Below, piece by piece: positions 1 through 13,000 of a stretch of DNA of 64,000 bases. Made by a program: the position numbers and the translations under genes. Positions within the stretch are counted from its first letter, which is position 1, and each line of letters opens with the position of its first letter. Source of the stretch: Oopsacas minuta (taxonomy: Eukaryota > Porifera > Hexactinellida > Lyssacinosida > Leucopsacidae); the NCBI GenBank assembly GCA_024704765.1, contig JAKMXF010000222.1, forward strand, positions 496,001 through 560,000, in the 5' to 3' direction. The notes under the pieces were generated by a model that saw only the letters and a list, made by a program, of their open reading frames with translations, was not told the DNA's origin and did no database searches.

Positions 1-818
1 TATTATTCTGTTAAAAATGAATATTTGTATATGAACATTTACACATAGTAATGTAATCTTTACAAATGATAGAAAATATACAAGCTGTGAATCATAACTT
101 GATCAAAATCTTTCTAATGGATATCTGTCGTTCCGAAATTCAGTGATTTCTTTTGAGCGGAAATAGGAGCTAACGGAAACCTATTTCTTTTTGGATTTGT
201 TTTCACCAAGGTTTTCTAAGAAAAGGTTTCCAAATATGGACGCACCCTTTTGGACAAACACCGCTTGCGACAATGTTAAACATATTTACTTACCGGTGCG
301 GAATTCTCAGATCTCACCATCTGTATTAATAGAAATTGGCACTTCTTTGTGAGGCGAGCGCCGCACCTGTCCTACCGACACCTGCGGGCCTGTAGTGTAT
401 TATATAGTAGGATGAGATACAGAAATAGATTATTTTTTATCACATTGTGAGGCGGAATATTTTGATATTTTAATCAAATGTGTGGAGCGAATAGAAGTCT
501 ATAACGTAGGAATCTGACATTTTAACTAGCGAGCGAGACAATATTTTCTGGTGTCCAGGGGAAATTGTGCTCCGACCAGGGATGTTTGTGACAAAGATTA
601 GCAAGTGTGTACTTCACAAGATAAAATATCCTTCAAAACCGGACGTGTGGCAACCCTACCTACAAATTGCACTTTACTCAATGCAATCCCTGCAATAAAT
701 TAATGAAATATCAATAAAATACCGCGCCCGGGTGCCCCAGTTTCCTAGAAAGTCATGTATGAAAACATTTATCCAAGTAATTTACTTAACATAGTTTAAT
801 ATGTATTCAATATTACAG
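1..818. other. Intron sequence 5' of first visible exon
   Basis: No coding exon is recognisable. Positions 285-400 contain a GC-richer stretch with GCGAGCGCCGCAC and flanking complementary segments, resembling the MITE at 38935-39073. Positions 540-660 contain words (gtgtccaggggaaa, accagggatg) resembling the repeat at 57871-58265. Confidence 0.5.
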
Positions 819-1044
819 GTATGGTATTACTGTATATGGATCTACAACACCTACAACTATTGCTTACATAAGTGGGACATCCTATTTCGGAGATGTTACA
901 CAATTCAATTCAGTATTGTCATCATATCTATCTCCTGGTACAGCTTCTACTGGTGCTACAACCTTTGAGAGTATTAACAGTATAGTAGAGAATTATGCAT
1001 TTAGAGATGGAGTGGATAGGGAGATCGTATTGATTGCTTCCGAG
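819..1044 (+). CDS. vWA-1 (alpha) exon B
   Basis: Enters in phase 2 after acceptor ..attacag and leaves in phase 0 at GAG|gtatat. It starts YGITVYGS and ends YAFRDGVDREIVLIASE. The loop that carries the last MIDAS Asp in beta-type copies reads IASE here, so that metal ligand is missing. The preceding A exon, with the first MIDAS motif, lies outside the window. Confidence 0.85.
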
Positions 1045-4000
1045 GTATATTAATTAGGTTATATAACTATTGAAACAATTACTCGCATAAATATTATAAA
1101 ATTTGGCCTAATAAATAACTCTATTTTAATATGCTTATATTTTCTGCTTTAGCTTCTCAGTGAAACAACTTCTTCTGTAATAAACAGCTATGAAAACATT
1201 TTATTAACATTATTACAAAACGAAATCACATTGAGCGTAATCACCAGAGGAATTGAATATTTCACTAGTGCATCTAGGGTTACCCGTTTAATAGGAATGA
1301 ATTTCCATAGCAATGTTGGTTTAGGTCAATTCTCTTATACTACTACTTGCACATCAGATCCCTATCAAACTACAACTACTCATTACGAAATTCAAACCGG
1401 TTATGAGATGAATTATAAGAGTTATGTAGAGCTTGCTTGGAATACGAACGGATCAAGTTATGATTTGTCTTATTTTGACGATTCAAGTACATATTGCTCT
1501 AGTCATGCATCTCAAGTATTCTATGACGGAACTATTCAAGTTGTATGTGTTCCTAAAGGTATTGCTATATTTATACTACAGTCGTACATATACTCGATGA
1601 ATTCGTACTTCGTCTTTCAGACCGAAAATTTCAGATTAGGCATACACTTGGATAGTACGCATTCCAAGGGATACGTCTTATCCGAATTCCTCTGTATTTA
1701 ATATATAGTTACAATCAAACTTAGGCGCAAAAAGTGGAAGGCCTAGGAAGTTTCCTCTTAGTGAGAATATGGGTATACGTACCCCAGCCCGCTCGACAAA
1801 ATTGAAATTCCGTGGTTGCTAACTTAGCCAACACCTCGCATAACTAACCCAAAATCACTATTATTTGGAGGCTTAAGGAAATTTCTGATGGCTATAACCA
1901 CCAAACCACCGGAATGTCGAGCACTGATATACTCCTCCTTTCAGTAACATAACGAGCATTGAGGCTTTGTGAATATAGAAATCATTATTTGTTCAAAAAT
2001 CTAATTCCATGCATAAATTCAGAATTCTATTATTATTGTAAGTTGCTTTTCTTTAGGAGATAGCTATTCTTACAGTTTGGAATCTAGTAACACCTACTAT
2101 ACTATGTGGAGTGATATTCAATCAGAAGACGTCTCTAATTGTGTAGATATGGTAATTCTCTTAGATCGCACTGGATCTATGAATTCCTATTTTGATAGTA
2201 TACATAATCTATCTAGTCAACTCCCTGAGGCTGGTAATAACTGTGATAACAGGTGGATGCTATTCTATAAATCGGTTAATATATATCTCGGAGAGCCGAA
2301 ATACGTAGTACGTACGATCCGGTAGTTCACTTTACCTAATTGAATTTACTTTATGCAAGATGTAATGAATTTTGGGTCATTTTCATACTACTTATTTGGG
2401 TAACCTAATTAAGATACAGGTAAGCGCACCAAATTTGATACTTTGTTGTACTAGAGTGCTGGGCTTTTAGAAGGGAACCATTTTATCGAATTTCAGTGGT
2501 GTGGTGCACACTCAGTTATATGTGCCACTTTGGGCACATTTATCTTCCCAAAATATTTATGCTAAAATGTCGAGAAAATTGTTAACATGAATAGTGTATC
2601 CTAAAACTTATGATTCATCTTGAAAAATAAACCTTTTGCATGAGGATAAACGATATTCTAAACAGTAAGAAGTCGGTTGATTGCCCCAAAGGATACGTGT
2701 GATAGTCTGAAACAATCAACCGATTTCCTAGTGTATGGAATATCGTTTATCCACTTGCAAATGAGTTTCTTTCAAGATTAAATCAAGATGTAGGTAAGAC
2801 ACACACTTCTAGTTAACAATTTCTCGACATCTATAAATATTTGGGTCAGTTACCGAGATCTACACCATACGATGAATGAATGAATTTATATAGCCACGTA
2901 TTATTAACAAAGCAGACGAAACATCGTGTATTCATGTCATTTATGTAAGAAATATGAAGAAAATAGATGGACCGCGATGTCTATCTAGTAAAATCGGGTT
3001 CTTAAAGAAAATTTAGAGACTCGGTGTGTGTGTACATAACTAGACTCAGCTAGCCTAGCGGCGACCAACAAGGGGTCACTCGATAGGGTTAGGAAAAACT
3101 TTGGGAATGCAATGTTTCCACATTCCTAAGAAATTCCTGTGTTGCTGCGGAAAAGACATTCACGAACATATTCGAGTGACCACTGAAACGACTTGAAATC
3201 TTTCACTAATTACGGATATCGACGCCAAAATTCAAACTGGATGAGTTATATGCATTTAAATACCTTCAAAATGTGTCCAAAGCGGCACATAAAACTGAGC
3301 GCACATCACACCCCTGAACTTCGATGAAAAGGCTCCTGGCTCGCCTTCAAAAGTTCAAGCACACCCTAGCGCAAATTGTACTAAATTTGGTGCTTTTTCC
3401 CGAATTGTTTCGATAATCGTCAAATTCGATGCTAACAGCACTGACTAATTATATTATTACGTGTTTTAGAATTATAGATTTTAGATAATATTGTAATAGA
3501 TTTTGTGCATTTTTTCAAACATTAGCGGCCAACACCCAAACAGGATACGCTATCTTACGAAACTTTATGTTTGTGATTTAGAAGTTGAATTTAAATCCCT
3601 CGTAATTCACGAGAGTTAAGTTCCTGAAATATGAAGAATTACAAACTGAACTGCGAGATTATTAACAAACTTAAATTTATAGGGAGCTTATTAAAATATG
3701 AATTCGCATTTAAGATTTGTGTTTAAATTTGTATTCAACGACTTGAAAGTAGTTAAGTACATATAAATATACATTCGTGGATAGTTACATATGTATTTTT
3801 CTAATTTAGATATGGCTTAACATTATTTCATGATGTTGTTGAGATAGTTAATTTGACTAGCAGCTTCTGGGGTACACCTACTCAACTGTCTAATGCTTTT
3901 GGATTCGCCCGCGTTGGCATCGATGAAGATGGATATTTGGGAATCAGTAGAATTATTGAATCGTACACTTTCAGAAGTTACGTGAAGAAGCACATTGTAT

Positions 4001-7000
4001 TATTCACAGATGAGGTAATCATTAAATTTTTTAAATGTTAATTGTTAGTATTTTATATCTAATTTTGTGGACAACTGTGAAGTAATTTATGCAGGTCACT
4101 AATTCAGATCATCTTCGTCTGATTTCATCTGAATCAAGATTCTTTTATGTTTATTACGATAAAAACTTAAAACCATGTTTAGCCAGGTTAATTAAGCGAT
4201 AAAATGATTCAACAAACAAAATGGGAAGTAAAATTAACAGTTTCAGGTTAAGTGTTTCTGGGTTGAATATTACAGATCGCATACATTACCACTTGTATTT
4301 CGGTTATAAACTTCTTTTTGGATAGGGAGTAAGGGGAGGCGAAGCGATAGTTCGGCACATGCGACATATGCTACTCCTACAATCAGGGCTCTCGAAAGAA
4401 GGGTGGGACATGTGAACAACTTTTTTACATTAGTTCAGCGTTCCGCAATTTTAATTTGTTGGTCCATTGCCTTTGTTAACCATAATTGGGAGAGAGTGAG
4501 ACCATTTACACCCAGTTGATTAGGGGATAGGACAAATTAATTTACAAATATTTTAGTGATTTTCCGAATATGAATTTGTTACGTATTGAGATACTGAGTA
4601 ATATTACCTCAAGATTTTTGGAAAGTCAGTTAGATGCTCCCTATTCGCATACTTTAGTAATTATTATATCAAATTTATAATTAATTATCTTACCAATGTA
4701 TTTTAGCCGAGAAGAATCGTTGACAGCTCTCTTACGAAATCTAGCACTAAATCTCTACTAGAATCCAATGAAATCACTTTCAGTATAGTGTCTGAGACAG
4801 AAGATTTCTATTACGACTTAAGTTCAACTCAAATCGAATATTTGGATGCTGTAGTTCAATACTCGAATGATATGATTGGATTTATTGGTTCCTCTTCTCT
4901 TCCTATAAATGTTGATGCCTATAATCCAGCATACTTAACTATACATGATAATGCTCAGCATGAAGATTATGTAGAGTTAGCTTGGAGTACTGACGGTGTT
5001 GCCTACAATATTGATTTCTACCGATCTTCATTTTATTATGATAGAAATTCAGCTATCTTCAATACTCTAATGTTCTCATATGAGAGTATGCCTAGTAAGT
5101 ATTTGTTAACGTATATATTCGTTTCAATTTACGTACATACGGCCGTTCAAACGTTACGTAGCATCATATTCCTTGTTATTAGATGTCTTTATTTCCTATT
5201 TAATCATTTTGTAATACAATAAAGGTATACCTGTATTTTAACACATTTCGTTAGAATTGTAACTAAGCTATAGCTACTATTTAAATAATGTAATACGCTG
5301 GCCTTCTATTTTTACTGAATTCTGTGACATCTACGGCCGTGTATCAAATAGGCAAGCGGCTTTCAATGTCTTTCACCCGCGGCCCCTATAACAATTTTGA
5401 TACTTACTGTGGACCTCCTCCCATAGACAGCAATATATCCTGTGGGCCCCAAGCAGTCGTCCGGTGACCAGCAAGGGTTCCATGGACCCCAGGTCGGAAA
5501 CCGCTGAAGTAGGCCATGGTATCAGTTCAGGCTACTTAAAAATTCAAACGCCATCCCTTATCCGGTGTATCCGCAATCCATATCATGACATCAAAATTTA
5601 TATAATACCGCATGGTTGGCTGCTTCCTCATTTGTATTATATTCGTAGCAGTCTATGTCTAAATATTCCGGAATAGTTGAATGTCCCACTTTTTAAGTGG
5701 GACAGTATGAAATGTATTTTAATTATAAATTATACTTGCAGGAGAGTATTATCTCACCTCAATCAGCTCATCTATTGTTGGAGTCAGAAACAATGCAATA
5801 CATTATTCATTTGCCTGTAAAACCAATTCTGTTGACAATACATCTATTTCCCTTATTTTGAATGGGGTATGGCATACTAACAATGATTCTAGTGAAATAT
5901 CTATAACAGCTGAGGTATGGACAACTACGCCAGGAGAGTATAACTTCATTTGTACAGCTAACAACTCTATAATGGGGAGTTCATGGCTTGGATCATTTAC
6001 TATACCTGGTGAGTTTCTTTGTCCTGTTAAATTTTGGCAGATACTATATACAGAAAAAGGGGTGGCATCGTTTCAAAAGTGGTCCAGAAGATAACGAAGA
6101 TGTATTACACTTTCCCAACAATTCATTTGAATACTTTATTTGGAACATGTTTATTCCCACAATTTGTATTGTTTAGATCTTTCTGACTCACCTTTCAGTA
6201 TATTTGCTCCAAACTACGTACCAGAAAACTCAGGGATAACATGTGATTCATATGATCTAACTTCCTGTATCGATCTCGTATTCATCATAGATTTTGATAT
6301 CATTTCTACCTACAGTAGTCTATCCAGAATTTCTGCCTTTATCGGATCATTAGGACAGTCTAATTGTGTTAACAGGTAAGTATATAATGCCGTGTTTTGT
6401 GTTTCGAGGTCGTTGGGCCATGATAATGGATTATAGTTGGCGCTTAGCATATCTAGCTGGGTTAAAATGTGGAGTGTATGCATAGGGCGTATTCACAAAT
6501 TTTTGTGACAGAGGCGGTGCTCAATCCCAATTATGACCGCTTTACAAAATCCTCGAGGAAACACTGATTAATTATAGTATAGCCTCTGAACAATGGACAC
6601 TTTCAAGTTCTAAATCAATTGTATAATTATTACCATATGATATTACCAAAAGGATTTTTCTTTGTTATTTGATAAATACTCTCTGTTACTTCATTACTTT
6701 AGATACGGTCTTACAGTATTTGGGAGTTCTAATGGTGTTTCTATTATTAATATAACAAGTTCCTCTCAATTCGGATCAGCTTCTGAACTACAGAATGCTC
6801 TGAATACAAATCTGTATTCAGGTTTAGTGCTAGCTTCATCAGATGCTTATGCAGCTATTGATGTCGCTATTAAGAATTACCAGTTTAGGAGTGATGTACA
6901 GAAGAAGTTTGTGCTAATAACTGATCGAGTGAGTTGTTAGTCGTAATTATGAGACCTGATGCTAAACCACACAAGACATCTCTAGTTCATGAAAACAACC

Positions 7001-10000
7001 TGTAAAATAATGTGGTTGATTGAGTCGAGTCCATATTCAAACGAGGGGAGGGTGGCGTTTATTCGGACCCCTAAAGTACTTACATGACTTCATGTTTCAT
7101 TCATTAGTCAGAATTATTCATAAACATAGATTGTATATACATGTAATATCTCCCCTATCTATTATTTAGTCACAAGCATCTGATTCGAACTACATATACG
7201 AGAATATGCTGCATTATATTCTACTAAATGACGTTATTCTGAGTGTATTCACATCTGCAGACATCTATACAACATCGTTACAGGACAGGTTGATTGGAAT
7301 GAGTGGTAGCAATAGAATTGGGTATGGAAACTATTCTTACTGCTCTTTAAGTCCTGATTCTATCTCTACAGTGTTCAATGCACAATATACAATAAATAAT
7401 GTCAATAAGCATTATGAATATGTTGAGCTGGCATGGACAACGGGTGGAGCTTCTTATGATTTGAGTTATTTTGATTCAGTTCAGTTCTGTTCTGGCATTA
7501 TTGTTGAGGTATTCTCATTCGCTACTTTAGCTGAAACACCTTGTGAATTCAATGGTAAGTTATTTACGAGTAACCAACTATTTTCATGAACTAATTTATT
7601 CCAGCTATCATACTTAAAATTTTACCCTAGTCGGATAAGACTTACACTCGTAGATTTCCCATCCCCTGGTTGTTAATTATTCGGATTGATATCTTAAAAT
7701 CCTTGAATTTTCCAATGAATTCCTTGGGTTTCTTTAGGTTGATCAATTTCAGATAGTTATCATTGTGGAATTGATGCGACATATTTCCTACATACTATAT
7801 GCATAAATATATTGTAGATATTATGAATCCCAATAAGAACTACATTAATACGTCCCAGGGGAGCATAAAACTCTTTGACAAATAATCCAAGGAAATTCTG
7901 GATATTTTAAGTCGAGTATACTGTAATTAAGTTCTGAATAATATATAATAAATTTAGTAGTTGACAAATTAACAGGATAATCTGGCAAAAACAGACTTTT
8001 GTAAATCCCTGGAAGGTTGGCAAGTCTGCACTCGGATAGTACGTACTGACGTACTCAGTTAGTACTCAGTTTTATCCGAATTCTAATTCTATTGACATTA
8101 TCAGACCTAATTGGATTGTTGTATGATTCAACAATTCCTTAATACACTCTTACAAAGGGATAAAACTTATGCAATAGACCACGCTTAATAGAGCCACCTG
8201 TAAATCGCAGGCCGTATTGACCTAAGACTACCTTCCATATTCTAATTTATTTGATAAACTCTGCTATCTAATTGTAAAATAAACAATAATCATACATAAT
8301 AATGAGCCTTTGGTTCGTTACTTCGCGATGAACTCTGCGCATTGCGCCTCGAGCTATTCAACAGACAAACAACAATTGAGATTTAATAATATTGATGTTG
8401 TTCACGATAACCAGACTAAGCATACTCGAGTATACCAGTATAGTCGTTGAAAGTATGATTCTACCTCAATTTTGAAATTTGTTTACTTTATATTCATAAA
8501 AACAACAATGAATTTACATATGATTAATCTAAAAGTGTGAAAATCGGATTCAGCATGTTTGATATGTTTAGTGAAGTTGAATTGAATTCTATCTACTTCC
8601 TTGATAAACACGATAAATACATAGTAATGAGACAATTTCAAAATTGCATACCGTAAATCCTTTCCTTGACAACGGACAAACAAACAAACAAACAAACAAA
8701 CAACAATTGTAATTTAATAATATGGATTAACTACTATGTTAATGAGAGCAATACAACTAATTCTGTATTTTATTAGTTGACAGTGATCAAATAATTTAGA
8801 GTACTCAAATAACTTAAGGCAGGCGGGCCAGATCCGGCCCAGGGCCGTAATTTGTCCACCCCTGGCCTGGTCCCAAAGTGACTGTATTAAACGGAGTCTA
8901 CTATACTCTATTATCCAAACATTTATTCAGCAGATGTGTCATGGCCCCAAATTTTCGAAATTACTCTTGCATATAATATTTCATTTTGCCTCGATTTTCA
9001 AAATGTTATCACCTAACAATCCCAATAATTACACAAGGTTTAACTACAAATGTTTCTAGCATATTCAAATAAATATTTTCTTTCTTACAGGTGAAATATA
9101 TTCTTACTCTTCAAAAGCTGAATTCTCTTATTACACAGAATGGAATGATATTATCTCTCGTCAAAACTCATCCTGTGTAGACATGGTATTTGTTGTAGAC
9201 AGGACTGGTTCTATGAGTAGTTATTATTCTGCAATAAATAACTTGGCTAACAATCTACCTACTAGTGGAGATTCTTGTCAGAATCAGTGAGTAGTGTATT
9301 TACCTATTTAGACTTATTCTCTATATTATATATAATTGTATACAGGGTAGTCCTCGCCGTTTTCCGGGGTTACGTTCCTGAGAATTGTCGCGAATGGCGA
9401 AATCGCAAACGCTAAGACGTTAGTTCAATGAGAATAGTGGGGGGTTACGTTCCTAGATTACAAAATGACAAACAATAAGTGATACTAAATATGATTGGAA
9501 TGTATAATTAAGAAATAATTATGAGTTTTTAAAAGGTTAATTGTATTCACTGAGTTATAAATATTACTTGTGTGAGCATAAGTGGGTAAGACTTGTATAT
9601 TTAAATAAGAGAAGTTTCTGTTTTCACGTGATTAGGATACCACAAAAAACTAGATATGTTGAATTAGATATTATGTCGAATGTAAGTGGGCTGTATATCG
9701 AGAAAAATACATTTTCGATATAGTAATGCATACAAAATACAAAATAAAAATTGCAAAATTTTCTACCAAAACAACACTTGGAACAAAAACCGCGAATATC
9801 GAGGATGTACATCGCGGATGGTAAAACGAGACACAAATATTTTCCGCTTGTAATCGACTCAGCGCACGGAAAACTCGCGAACCGCGAGGCTGCCTGTATA
9901 CGTAATTATTAGCTCACTTCTGAAATTTATAGACGAGCATTAATCGATCTATCCTAGGCAGGATCTAATTGGATAAATTCCTGAATTATTCAACATTAGT

Positions 10001-13000
10001 CAACTTATTAAAGAGTCAACAACAAAAACAGGGACAGCGCAAACAGTCAGACTATAGTCTGACCACTTTTTAGCAAGTCCTGTTCTATTGTATTGCCTGG
10101 TCTGACCGCTACTTTTCACCCCCCCGCCGCCGTTGAAGTCTATTTCTGCAGACGCATGTATTTCCGAATAACATCTAAAGGAACACGTTAATTTCAAAGG
10201 CATAACCAGAGCATTAAGCGCTCCTCGCATTTGTAATTGCGGTCCTTTCTTTTTCCAGATTGACATTACATTTGTATTAAAGATAATCAACACTGAATAG
10301 GGCCATTGCATATTCCGGAAATTGTTACATTTTCAACATCAAACCACGTATACACATGCTAATGTGAATTATCAAAAAGTGTCCCAACAACCACTTTTTC
10401 TGGAATTTTGGCAGAATAACAATCACCAGGTCCCGAACCTCAGAATAGGAGCGGGCTCTTTTAATGCTCTGAGTCTGAACATTACAGTACACATTTTAAT
10501 CGATATGCATGTACGGTATTATGTTGCAGTCATAATAAGATTCCTCTGACAAAAGCAGGGCTAAGGTTAATCTCTTACTGCCAGCTAAACCTTTGGATTT
10601 TTATATCCAAATGTGTAAAATTCGAAAATTTATGAATTGTGTAAAACCTTGCTCCCAAAATGTTACGATTCATTAAGGGATTAATCAGTTAATCATATTT
10701 CACTGATAATTTTGTCTATGTAAAGCTTTTCAGTGATCATGGTGACTGTATTGATCACCCACTATCATTATCAGGTTAAGTATTGATACATAGCAATATT
10801 TACTGAAGAAAGTGTTATTTGTTTATCTTTCGTTTAGATTCGGATTAGTTATATTCCATGACTCAGTAACTATGATAAATGTTGGTACAGGACAGTGGGG
10901 TACTCCAAGTGAATTATACGCTGCTCTGCTTACCTTCTCTACTTCAGGTCTTGATGAGGATGGATTGCAAGCAATTGACTATGTTATAGATCAATATACC
11001 TTTCGTAACAATGTTGTGAAGCATATCGTGCTTTTTGGAGATGAGGTGATTTAAAGTTTATAGATAATTCTTTGTCAAACCATCCAATGATTTCACCAAC
11101 TATCTTCGATTCTTTTAAAACTTTGCACACTGCAAGTTCGTTACTAGTCTATAGTGTCCTGAAAGTTACAACACATCCCAACACCTTTTTATGCCTAAAT
11201 ATATGGTATTGTGCTAAAAATTCGGAAACAGCTGAAGTTGGACCTGCATATTTACTACGATTGAAGGGGAAATTGTACATTGGGGAGTCTATTGGCCCGG
11301 TTGGCTTATTCATAGCATTCTATATACAAAGGCAATAAGTCCATTGAAGTTTTTGGAGCAGGAACAGCGCTCTATTGCTTTGAATGTATTTTAGGGAATC
11401 TTAATATTCTTATAGCAAAAATGGTACACTTTTTGCCGGTAAATGTATTAGTGGTATTAAACTATATACATAATCTATATCTCCAAATTTCATGACGAAA
11501 TGACATCATCAGATTGCGGTTTAGACAATTTTATTATCCAATATGTCCCATTTGGAAGCTCTATAAAGAGCCGAGTATAACACATGTCATTGAGTAGTAC
11601 GCATGTAGGTACACGTTTAACGAATCTGTATTAATAGACGTAATAAGTAGTCCAATTGATCAAACTTTGAAAAGTCTGTGAGACATTTCTGAGACATATG
11701 GCAACTCTTTTCTATAATATGTCCATAAACAACGCTCTCAGCACTTATGAATGACCCTTGGACACTATGATAAACACTATGTTTTTAATGGGAGGGTCCA
11801 TGGCTAAGTGATATTTGGGACACGAAAGAGTATTCCCTGTTCACTATAGGGATAAGTTTCTTAATGGGAGGTAGGTATTAATGTTAAAGCATAGGAGAAA
11901 ATCGGGACTTAAAAACGTGTCCCCAAGGCGGAGGTGTTCCCTAATGGATCTTTTACTGTATATTTAATTTAACAACTAATTGACCAATCGATCTGAATAA
12001 TAAATAATTATCACATTGCTGGCAGTTTTCCAAATTTTTGGAGTATAACTCACAATTCTTGAGTGTTTGGCTTCTGATAATTTTTGTTTCTTTCCCCTGG
12101 TTAATGTATAATGAAACAATTTTGTTGAAGCTATAAATATTACTGTATATATTGCTTTACTTTTAATAATTCTCCATTTTATTAATGGATCTTCATGCTT
12201 TGTTCCTTGTCATATAGGCCCGCTCAATAATAGACAGCTCTATTACAAATGAAACAGTCTTCCAAAAGCTAAACAGCTCTGGAATTATTCTGAGTGTTGT
12301 GACTGACGCAGATAGCTTCTACTCACTCGAACCTGATTTGCTATTAGCCGGAGTTTTATTATCCGATACTCTTATTGGATTTGGAAGTGACGATGATGAT
12401 GATCAGATAGATTCCTATTCACCAAGCACTTATAATATCCTTGACGACGATGTTCATACTAATTATGTTCAGTTAGCATGGAAAACAGGTGGTGTAGCTT
12501 ATGACCTAAGCTTCTTTGGAACTCTTAATTATATTGAAACTTCTACTGCATTCAACAGACTGATGTTCAGTTATGGAGCTAACTCTAACTTCTCTTTACC
12601 TCAAGAATTCAGTAAGTTTTTGTTGGTTGATTTGTATTATATATCAGCTGTTAATCAGACACTTCTCTGGATCGATGAAAATAATTTCAATAACTTAGAG
12701 GAGTTTACTGTGTGATCCTGCTAGTTAGATAGCTAGTTAGATATGCTAGTTAGATATGCTAGTTAGATATGCTAGTTAGATATGCTAGTTAGATATGCTA
12801 GTTAGATATGCTAGTTAGATATGCTAGTTAGATATGCTAGTTAGGTATGCTAGTTAGGTATGCTAGTTAGGTATGCTAGTTAGATATGCTAGTTAGATAT
12901 GCTAGTTAGATATGCTAGTTAGATATGCTAGTTAGATATGCTAGTTAGGTATGCTAGTTAGGTATGCTAGTTAGGTATGCTAGTTAGGTATGCTAGTTAG

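Noticed and set aside
1231-1701. Taking the listed first Met of vWA exons as translation starts
   Set aside because: These are internal exons; the apparent starts are TTG/CTG-type codons or internal Met, and frames extend upstream to acceptors.
9541-9836. Plus and minus ORFs over the MITE, with mirror ORFs at 18051-18403
   Set aside because: Both loci are copies of the same non-coding pogo-like MITE; the ORFs are shadows.
10000-10311. 103-residue minus ORF
   Set aside because: No domain, no splice support, intronic; sequence words recur in repeats elsewhere.
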